Part shown: piece after piece, positions 6,101 through 9,444 of the stretch | Position numbering within the stretch: the first letter of the stretch is position 1 | Layout: each line of letters starts with the position of its first letter | Assembly: GCA_014237955.1 (NCBI GenBank) | Contig: JABABY010000070.1 | Coordinates: forward strand, 1-9,444 | Length of the DNA: 9,444 nt | Reading direction: 5' to 3' | Origin: Planctomycetota bacterium | Lineage (GTDB): Bacteria; Planctomycetota; Planctomycetia; Pirellulales; UBA7805 | Program-made: the position numbers and the translations under genes | The notes under the pieces: model-generated | The model's input: only the letters and a program-made list of their open reading frames with translations | What the model was told of the DNA's origin: nothing | The model's database searches: none

Positions 6101-8616
6101 TTGCGTTGGACTTTTCCACTCGATGTTTTCGGCAACTTCCCTGCTTTTAGGAGCAGCACCGTATGTACCGGAACATCGTACTCCTGCAATACAGCATGAC
6201 GAATCGCGTCAAAGACCGCATCATGTTTAATACGACGGTGCTGTCGCTTGATCTCCTGAGCAATAATGAGGCGTTCATCGTTATCTACTTCGATAGAAAA
6301 AGCGGCGCCAGCACCCTCCTGAAGGCACGCATGGGACTGCGCCACCGTTTTTTCAATGTCCTGCGGATAGAGATTACGCCCTCTTACAATAATCAGATCC
6401 TTGCACCGACCGGTGACAAACAGTTGGTTGTCCTGACAAAATCCCAAGTCGCCCGTTCGCAAATAATCACGATCACCATCAACCAAGCGAGCATGAAATA
6501 TCTGATCTGTTTCTTCGGGCTTGTTCCAATAACCAACCCCGACACACGGACCGGCAACCCAAATTTCGCCGACCCGGCCTTTCGATAACTTTACATGCGA
6601 CTCGGGGTCGACAATCAATACTTCCATGTCTGGAAAAAGTCGCCCACAACTTACAAGACGACGAGCCGTAGCATGATCATCCGCCACCTCAGTCACCACA
6701 TGTTTTTCCAACTGTTCGCTATCAAACGAGCGAATAACCGGTAACTCTTTTTTGACACTCCCCGTAACGATCAGGGTAGTCTCGGCCAACCCATAACATG
6801 GGTAGTGAGTCTCCGCACGGAATCCATAGGGTGCGAACTTGCGCGCAAATTCTTCGAGTGTGTCCGGACGGATCGGTTCGGCACCGTTGAAAGCAACACT
6901 CCATTGACTCAGGTCAAGACCTTCACACTGCTCTGGAGTTATCTTTTCGTTGCAGAGTGCATAGGCAAAGTTGGGCCCACCGGCGATCGTGACACGATAT
7001 TTCGAAATCGCCTTCAGCCAACGAACCGGCTTTTGCAAAAAAGCCATTGGGGGCATGAACACATTGAAGCGTCCGATGAATAGCGGTTGTAAAACACCAC
7101 CCACCAAACCCATATCGTGATACGTCGGGAGCCAAGTCACCCCCGATCCATCGCGAGTTGTATCAAAACCATAGGTGATCAGCGCACAGTTATGCATCAG
7201 ATTGCCGTGGGAAAGCATGACGCCTTTTGGCATGCCTGTTGAGCCAGATGTGTATTGGAGAACGGCGAGTTGATCTTCCTTTGGGCTTTGCTCTTTCCAA
7301 TTGGAAGAAAGCTCATCGGGAATTTCATCGGTTGCCAACCAAGTCAATTCTTTTAGATGGGGTGCTTCATCGAGTAACCCCTGGGCACGATCTGTTACCT
7401 CGCTGGCCGAGAGAACAATTTTTGCGCCCGCGTCGTCACTGATCGCCTGGATGCGCCCCATATTCCGGTTACGCCGCGGAGGATATGCAGGCACGGCAAC
7501 CATCCCGGCATAGAGGCAGCCAAAAAAAGCAGCTACAAACTCAAGGCCCGGAGGATACAGAAGCAACGCACGCTCACCCGACATCCCCATCTCGGTTAAG
7601 TGCGCAGCAATGGCGCGAGCACGCATGTCCAACTCTGCGTACGTAATCTTGATCTCGTCGTCACCATCGCTCGTGAAATAGAAACAAACCTTCGTCCCCT
7701 GCTGCTCCGACCAGTAGCGCAGTCGGTCGAGCGTGATCAGGTGGTAGTCTATCAGTGTTTCTGGCTCAGCGTGGTACGTCGCGTATCGCTTCCAGACAAT
7801 CTGACCGTCGTCGTAATAATGAGCCGTGTAGCTGATGTGTCCACCACCAAACGGGAGCGGCCAGCTTTCTGGCTCGGACATGAAGTGAGCAAATAAGAGG
7901 AAACCAGCTTCGACCAAGACAAGCGTCGCCAGCAGCGTGAAGGTTCGTTTGAAGCGGAAGCGTTGCGAAAGCAGGCGGAGCGCTACGCAAACACTCAAAG
8001 GGGCGACGAGCGCAATGCCTGTTGGACGCCAGCAGATTGCCGCAAGGCTCAACACAGTGGCTAGACTCAGCATTCCGGCTTGTCGCGATAGACTGGATGT
8101 CAGCGGTCTGACGCAACCTGCAGAGATAGTAACCGCGGACGTTGCCAGCACGAGAAACGTTGGGTCCGACAGCAACCCTTTGGACCAGACGAGCAGGTCA
8201 AACGCAATCATGCACCAGCCAATGGTACTGAGTCGAGCCTGCCAGCAGACACCCGTTCGGCGTAACGCATTGGTCAGTACAGCCACCGTGAGTGCATTAG
8301 CAACGGCGTTTCCTCCGACAACGGCGGCAGACCAGTTTTCTCCGAAGATGCTTTTCAGGATGGCGCACCAGGTGACAAAACCGATGTACTGCCCGAATGC
8401 CGGAGAGTCATTCAGGAATGCCTGAAAGTCGAATCCGGCGGCGACAAGCTGGTCGGCTCCGCGCATGTAAAACGAGGAATCCGGAGCGATGAACACGCCC
8501 TTGCAGGCGAGGTAGAGGGCATTGACGACCAGCATGGCTGCAAAACCGAACAATGGTCCGATGCATCGCTCGCACTTTGAGGGAGCCGGCAAATCGTTTT
8601 GCTCAGTGTCAGACAT
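1..8616 (-). CDS. FAAL-loading type I polyketide synthase with a GT-C-like membrane N-terminus (3' end cut by window)
   Basis: One stop-free minus-strand frame covers 2,872 codons from ATG 8616 and is still open at base 1. Order: membrane region (1-292), FAAL (293-852), ACP (Ser918), KS (Cys1146, His1281, His1321), malonyl-type AT (Ser1594, HAFH), MT, KR, ACP (Ser2863). Family knowledge predicts that the FAAL adenylates a fatty acid and passes it to the first ACP, the KS condenses it with malonyl, the MT adds an alpha-methyl from SAM, and the KR reduces the beta-keto group with NADPH. All domain motifs are in a single frame, so I see no frameshift. The ATG at 8616 was chosen because it lies 5 bases after the upstream stop and the membrane region reads well from it. 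An internal ATG at 7881 (Met246) is the alternative start and would remove the membrane part. More domains, a partner module or a release domain must lie beyond base 1. The PKS identity is secure; the start and the fusion are not. Confidence 0.93.
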   Translation of the reverse strand, partial: MSDTEQNDLPAPSKCERCIGPLFGFAAMLVVNALYLACKGVFIAPDSSFYMRGADQLVAAGFDFQAFLNDSPAFGQYIGFVTWCAILKSIFGENWSAAVVGGNAVANALTVAVLTNALRRTGVCWQARLSTIGWCMIAFDLLVWSKGLLSDPTFLVLATSAVTISAGCVRPLTSSLSRQAGMLSLATVLSLAAICWRPTGIALVAPLSVCVALRLLSQRFRFKRTFTLLATLVLVEAGFLLFAHFMSEPESWPLPFGGGHISYTAHYYDDGQIVWKRYATYHAEPETLIDYHLITLDRLRYWSEQQGTKVCFYFTSDGDDEIKITYAELDMRARAIAAHLTEMGMSGERALLLYPPGLEFVAAFFGCLYAGMVAVPAYPPRRNRNMGRIQAISDDAGAKIVLSASEVTDRAQGLLDEAPHLKELTWLATDEIPDELSSNWKEQSPKEDQLAVLQYTSGSTGMPKGVMLSHGNLMHNCALITYGFDTTRDGSGVTWLPTYHDMGLVGGVLQPLFIGRFNVFMPPMAFLQKPVRWLKAISKYRVTIAGGPNFAYALCNEKITPEQCEGLDLSQWSVAFNGAEPIRPDTLEEFARKFAPYGFRAETHYPCYGLAETTLIVTGSVKKELPVIRSFDSEQLEKHVVTEVADDHATARRLVSCGRLFPDMEVLIVDPESHVKLSKGRVGEIWVAGPCVGVGYWNKPEETDQIFHARLVDGDRDYLRTGDLGFCQDNQLFVTGRCKDLIIVRGRNLYPQDIEKTVAQSHACLQEGAGAAFSIEVDNDERLIIAQEIKRQHRRIKHDAVFDAIRHAVLQEYDVPVHTVLLLKAGKLPKTSSGKVQRNACRHQFEANTLEVSGRWSIGSDVSMARTLPPAHSQPELVASSVARTIQGWLVDRIARQMRKNPQDVDVHASFDRFGLDSLALVSISGELEDWLGQPVSPTLLYSYPTIATLAGHLGSRGQGIDSPRGVSRRSRGEPIAIIGVGCRFPGADTIESFWQLLKNGFDAIGEIPKDRWDVDRYYDPDPGVSGKMYTRCGGFLRQVDQFDPQFFSIAPREAVGIDPQQRLLLEIAWETLEDAGQAPHHLEKERTGVFVGISTCDYARVSSRGHGMEAIDTYTATGTSCSIAAGRLAYFLGLSGPCLAIDTACSSSLVAVHLAVESLRKGECNSALAGGVNLMLDPSTMIALSEVRALSPDGRCKTFDQSADGYVRGEGCGMVLLKRLSDAAKDGNQILGLIRGSAVNHDGHSNGLTAPHGPSQEALIREAVADAGIKPSDVDYVEAHGTGTSLGDPIEMQALANVLGEGRSKTRPLTVGSVKTNIGHLESAAGIAGLIKAVLALRKGELPPHLNLEQPNSYIPWDHIPVVVPTRLRSWPSRRGRRIAGVSSFGFSGTNAHLVLEQAPDPPEVRPETDRPKHLLVLSAKSEQSLKELAGRYHDALDNGLQFPNICYTAATGRAHFSHRLALSADGIDQAKQLLVAGRDGQRSAGLKRGQAENQQPTKIAFLFTGQGSQYVGMGQELYQTQPTFRRTLDRCNQILNEYLDIPLLDVLYPKDGANSPLDETAYTQPALFAIEYALYELWKSWGIEPQLVVGHSVGEYIAACAAGVFSLEDGLKLIATRGRLMQQLPNTGQMVAIMVNESRVAHAIEQSGRSDISIAAVNDPNQTVVSGADDAIDVVVSSLQADGVRAKRLIVSHAFHSELMEPMLDDFEKVCEEIHFSEPAIPIVSNVYGRVVSTEIAAADYWRTHIRETVRFADGVRQLENQHVNVFLEIGPKPILTASGRRCTSGDGYIWVPSLRESRDNWSQILQSLADLYVRGVDIDWAGFDRDYPRRKISLPHYAFQRKRYWVDEVTPDPDVDEKPQTSEQESPASQQVNQQVENLENAFYEIQWQPKSRLDQHLPSKPADYIPQPAVLADRVQAEVDRLNQQFALPRYQDFDRELDRLSGAYVRSALSQLGWTPTSGEKISEADLSVRLGIIEPHRRLFKRLLEILAEDGLLESSADGWIVADEVPLEPDPKKMQSLIADRFTECGAELTLLRGCGEHLAEVLSGKTDPLQLLFPGGSSELVESLYQESPFARTLNALVEETVVQSLTDLDVDRPLKILEIGAGTGGTSSQIIPRLPADRTEYVFTDVSELFTRKAQQKFSGYPFVRYGVLDIEQDPASQGFAKGQFDVVLAANVVHATQDLSVTMGNIRDLLKPHGMVVLLEGARTQRWLDLIFGMTEGWWRFTDTDLRPHNPLISPRQWTHLLENGGYEQAIAMPAEDSDPQNSETQNVTAPHVVVVARNSDSECVGTDKEKAHCQQTGTWIVLADGDGVADALRAQLQVANCAVVSVDSGGGYECISKTEFTIDPSNSEQFQQMLSEVGQSDLPACCGILHLWSLNASDNDHLDVDGIGKARALGPESLVYLIQHGQQLAQSESPKIYLATRGAQSVGQQREVPGLIQAPLWGIGRVVAEELPAMWGGLIDLDPFETAAASADRLFNEISEPDHERQVAYRDGQRYAARLVPKPTRAADAANLRWRTDASYLITGGLGDLGLQVARWMVHQGARQIILVGRSEMPPRAHWNVVAEENPRLAGQVEAIREMEQNGARILLASADVSKPLAIENVLSSAEAEGWPPVRGVVHAAGVVDAQQLIDLDISKLQAVLEPKVSGTWFLHKAFDGAQLDFFVNFSSGASLLGSPLLASYAAANAFLDAIAHHRRATREAALTVNWGFWDEVGMVARSQREMGRGFAPQGMFSFSPQQGLSALEQLLKEGATQTAVIPADWPQWWQFHPRAAQSSLFADLVQMEIGIQTDEAIAEPMMGSTISRQIIRDASEAERPKLLEEFLADQLSRVLRMSPDELDIHQPLNNLGIDSLMAVELRNH
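301..1698 (-). other. Ketoreductase (KR) domain with its structural subdomain
   Basis: A structural, non-catalytic Rossmann half comes first (TGTWIVLADGDG, then GILHLWSLN). The catalytic half has the NADPH loop TGGLGDLG (residues 2534-2541). Its catalytic residues are Lys2655 in EPKVSG, Ser2679 in FSSGAS and Tyr2692 in SYAAANAF, with the Ser-Tyr spacing of 13 that is normal. The domain should be active. The position of the B-type LDD motif reads VDA (HAAGVVDAQQ) and the A-type tryptophan before the Tyr is absent, so the hydroxyl configuration is not called. Confidence 0.93.
1813..2838 (-). other. C-methyltransferase (MT) domain
   Basis: The front half is a helical lid (LSGAYVRSALSQLGW, LRGCGEHLAEVLSG, DPLQLLFPGG) of the style seen in PKS carbon methyltransferases. 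The SAM-binding loop is ILEIGAGTGGTSS, residues about 2105-2117. The His-Glu pair used by PKS C-methyltransferases is present: His2184 in NVVHATQDL and Glu2210 in VVLLEGA. The domain should place a SAM-derived methyl on the alpha carbon of the beta-ketoacyl-ACP. With the malonyl-type AT, this accounts for branching at C2. Confidence 0.9.
2839..3180 (-). other. Post-AT linker, no dehydratase
   Basis: The usual post-AT signature LPHYAFQRKRYW (translated from about 3060-3110) is followed by a Pro/Glu/Gln-rich stretch of low complexity and then FYEIQWQP, a common lead-in to the MT region. I looked here for a DH hotdog fold with HxxxGxxxxP and saw none. The module therefore goes from AT directly to MT. 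Confidence 0.75.
2980..3001 (-). repeat. Short direct repeat in the post-AT linker
   Basis: The plus-strand 10-mer tacctgctgg occurs at 2980-2989 and again at 2992-3001, a 12-base period. On the coding strand it gives QQVNQQV in the flexible linker after the AT. It looks like local slippage in an unconstrained linker and no function is proposed. Confidence 0.6.
3181..4119 (-). other. Acyltransferase (AT) domain, malonyl-type
   Basis: The domain begins with the FTGQGSQYVGMG motif near residue 1500. The nucleophile is Ser1594 in GHSVGEYIAAC (codon 3835-3837). The specificity motif is HAFH at residues 1695-1698, with His1698 as the catalytic histidine. In PKS ATs, HAFH marks malonyl-CoA and YASH marks methylmalonyl-CoA, so malonyl is predicted. 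An in-line AT also makes this a cis-AT module. Confidence 0.95.
4414..5697 (-). other. Beta-ketoacyl synthase (KS) domain
   Basis: Residues 974-1401 (about 428, normal length) begin with EPIAIIGVGCRFPG and end with FGFSGTNAHLVLE. The nucleophile is Cys1146 in DTACSSSL (codon 5179-5181). The two catalytic histidines are His1281 in EAHGTGT and His1321 in NIGHLESAAG. The complete triad predicts an active condensing domain that joins the FAAL-derived acyl chain to malonyl-ACP. It carries no sign of being a decarboxylating KSQ loading domain, because the cysteine is present. Confidence 0.97.
5752..5973 (-). other. Loading acyl carrier protein domain
   Basis: Residues 882-955 form one carrier domain. 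The phosphopantetheine site is FGLDSLALVS with Ser918 (codon 5863-5865). It follows the FAAL after a short Pro/Ser-rich linker and leads straight into the KS, so it should receive the fatty acyl group and present it for condensation. The LYSYPTIATLAGHL helix at its end is typical of PKS/NRPS carrier domains. Confidence 0.93.
6061..7740 (-). other. Fatty acyl-AMP ligase (FAAL) loading domain
   Basis: Residues about 293-852 contain the ordered adenylation motifs: YTSGSTGMPKGV (455-466), WLPTYHDMGL (495-504), YPCYGLAETT (605-614), YLRTGDLGF (718-726, Asp723), GRCKDLIIVRGRN, and LPKTSSGKVQRN with the catalytic Lys835. The WLPxYHDMGL, YGLAETT and GRNxYPQDIE forms are typical of FAALs rather than amino-acid-activating NRPS domains. 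FAALs form acyl-AMP from a free fatty acid and ATP and hand it to an ACP instead of CoA. The domain is complete from its first helix (TLDRLRYWSEQQ resembles the usual FAAL beginning) to its C-terminal lobe, and it feeds the ACP directly downstream. Chain length cannot be read from the sequence. Confidence 0.93.
7741..8616 (-). other. N-terminal region: truncated GT-C-type membrane glycosyltransferase-like segment
   Basis: Residues 1-292 are strongly hydrophobic, with about seven likely membrane helices near 19-43, 95-118, 129-147, 148-168, 181-196, 199-216 and 225-245. A further segment at 77-92 may be amphipathic or re-entrant. Between the first two helices lies a long polar loop with an acidic site (APDSSFYMRGAD, 44-55), the position where GT-C (GT39/ArnT-like) enzymes carry catalytic acidic residues. 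A short RPTG turn (197-200) sits between helices. Basic clusters at 119-128, 170-178 and 214-224 mark cytoplasmic loops. GT-C proteins usually have more helices and about 450-600 residues, so this looks like the front part only. The adjacent GT2 gene supports the glycosyltransferase reading. The family call is inferred from topology and motif style; no specific family could be named. Confidence 0.6.
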
Positions 8617-8631
8617 CCAGCTTATCTTCTG
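8617..8631 (-). promoter_or_regulatory. Translation start region of the long gene, weak Shine-Dalgarno
   Basis: Read on the minus strand, CAGAAG ends 9 bases before the ATG at 8616 and overlaps the last codons of the glycosyltransferase gene. It is a poor match to AGGAGG. With the upstream stop only 5 bases away, translational coupling is the likelier way of starting. This supports 8616 as the start without proving it. Confidence 0.3.
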
Positions 8632-9444
8632 TTGCGGGAACCATTGGTCGTTTGCATCGACATTTGTCGTCGTCGTCCGGTGCGATCGGTTGTTTTCTGA
8701 ACTGGTTCATCGGGTTGATGGGCCATATCTCCTTGAATGGCCCCCAGTAGAAACTGAAAACCCAGAATCAGCGGTAGCACGGCAAGCATGACAGTACCAG
8801 TCGTGGCGATGACTCCGGTCTCGATAGATTTCCACCAGTGGTAGCTGCCCCAGAACGTACCGGGAATCAACAGGGCCATCGCTATCAGAAAATGCAGACT
8901 GACGGCGTTGAAGTCGCGAAGAAAGTAGCAGTAGAGAATTCGCTTCACAAACGCTCGTGCGTAGAGTGGCGGAAATTTGAAGAGGACGTGACTAATTCTC
9001 AGTTGGCTTTCTTCGTCTTTGTAGACTGAAGCCATCGGGACATCTTTGACAACCGCTCGGATGGTTGAGAGTCGGTACAGCATGTCACTTTCAAAAAAGT
9101 AACCTTGCGAAATTCTGTTCAGTGGTAGCTGTTGCAATGCAGCGCGATGGATGGCAGTGAAACCGTTTGTGGGATCAACCACGGTCCAGTATCCGCTGGT
9201 AAGTTTGTTGATGATCGACAGAGCTGCATTACCCAGCAGCCTGACGTACGGCATCGACTGCATGTCTTTCAGGCTGTAGAAGCGGCACCCCTTGGCATAG
9301 TCAGCGGATCCACTGGCGATCGAACTTGTAAGGTACGGTACAAGCGAAGGATCCATCTGACCGTCGCTGTCGATCTTTACCGCGATGTCAATGTCGTCAT
9401 TCAGAACGGCTCGGTATCCCTGCACGACGGCACCGCCGACTCCA
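8622..9444 (-). CDS. Family 2 glycosyltransferase, polyprenyl-phosphate sugar synthase-like (5' end missing)
   Basis: The readable part is 273 residues ending at TAA (8624-8622). The frame is open through the window edge, and the first residues, GVGGAVVQGYRA, are a conserved internal GT2 segment, so the true start lies outside. KIDSDGQMDP carries the DxD site (fragment residues 25-27) that binds the nucleotide sugar and metal. Further conserved pieces are ADYAKGCRF, VVDPTNGFTAIH, GYFFESDMLYRL and DVPMASVYKDEESQL. Two hydrophobic C-terminal helices (about 181-203 and 209-238) anchor it, followed by a basic tail. This group transfers a sugar from a nucleotide donor, often onto polyprenyl phosphate at the inner membrane face. 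Full family members are about 330-345 residues, so roughly 60-70 are missing. The 5-base gap to the next ATG indicates cotranscription. Sugar and acceptor cannot be named. Confidence 0.9.
   Translation of the reverse strand, partial: GVGGAVVQGYRAVLNDDIDIAVKIDSDGQMDPSLVPYLTSSIASGSADYAKGCRFYSLKDMQSMPYVRLLGNAALSIINKLTSGYWTVVDPTNGFTAIHRAALQQLPLNRISQGYFFESDMLYRLSTIRAVVKDVPMASVYKDEESQLRISHVLFKFPPLYARAFVKRILYCYFLRDFNAVSLHFLIAMALLIPGTFWGSYHWWKSIETGVIATTGTVMLAVLPLILGFQFLLGAIQGDMAHQPDEPVQKTTDRTGRRRQMSMQTTNGSRNRR

Noticed and set aside
6061..7740. NRPS amino-acid adenylation domain, as in McyG
   Set aside because: The core motifs are of the FAAL type (WLPTYHDMGL, YPCYGLAETT, GRNLYPQDIE).
1..8616. Frameshift or pseudogene in the PKS
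   Set aside because: Triplet-by-triplet reading found no stop codon in frame from 8616 to 1, and every catalytic motif lies in that frame.
9423..9425. GTG as the start of the glycosyltransferase gene
   Set aside because: The codon is the second valine in the conserved GVGGAVVQGYR segment and the frame continues open upstream to the window edge.

Overview
The window is coding almost from end to end, all on the minus strand, and both genes run off it. No stop codon occurs in one minus-strand frame from the ATG at 8616 down to base 1. That is 2,872 codons with no terminator reached. Upstream of it (8622-9444) lies the 3' part of a glycosyltransferase gene, whose stop codon is 5 bases before that ATG.

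The long frame is a modular type I polyketide synthase (PKS) with a fatty acyl-AMP ligase (FAAL) loading unit. In protein order it reads: hydrophobic glycosyltransferase-like membrane region (residues 1-292), FAAL (293-852), acyl carrier protein (ACP, Ser918), ketosynthase (KS, Cys1146), acyltransferase (AT, Ser1594), C-methyltransferase (MT, His2184/Glu2210), ketoreductase (KR, Tyr2692), and a second ACP (Ser2863) cut by the window edge. No dehydratase (DH) or enoylreductase (ER) is present. The expected intermediate is an alpha-methyl-beta-hydroxy acyl chain, two carbons longer than the loaded fatty acid, held on the last ACP.

The gene upstream belongs to the polyprenyl-phosphate sugar synthase-like GT2 group with two C-terminal membrane helices. 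Such enzymes commonly sit next to a GT-C membrane glycosyltransferase that uses their lipid-linked sugar, and the first 292 residues of the long frame look like the front of exactly such a protein.

The main oddity is therefore the in-frame join of the front of a GT-C-type membrane protein to a complete FAAL-PKS near 7680-7750. Charge distribution places the chain outside the cytoplasm after the last membrane helix. That is the wrong side for an enzyme needing ATP, malonyl-CoA, SAM and NADPH. I consider three readings open: a real membrane-anchored fusion, a PKS translated from an internal start, or a chimeric assembly or recombination joint.

The organism is a bacterium of moderate GC content (hand counts of about 53-56% over two 900-base stretches). 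The layout would fit Planctomycetota, cyanobacteria or myxobacteria; I lean weakly to Planctomycetota and cannot settle it from sequence alone. I saw no RNA gene, insertion sequence, CRISPR array, promoter or terminator, and no plus-strand gene.
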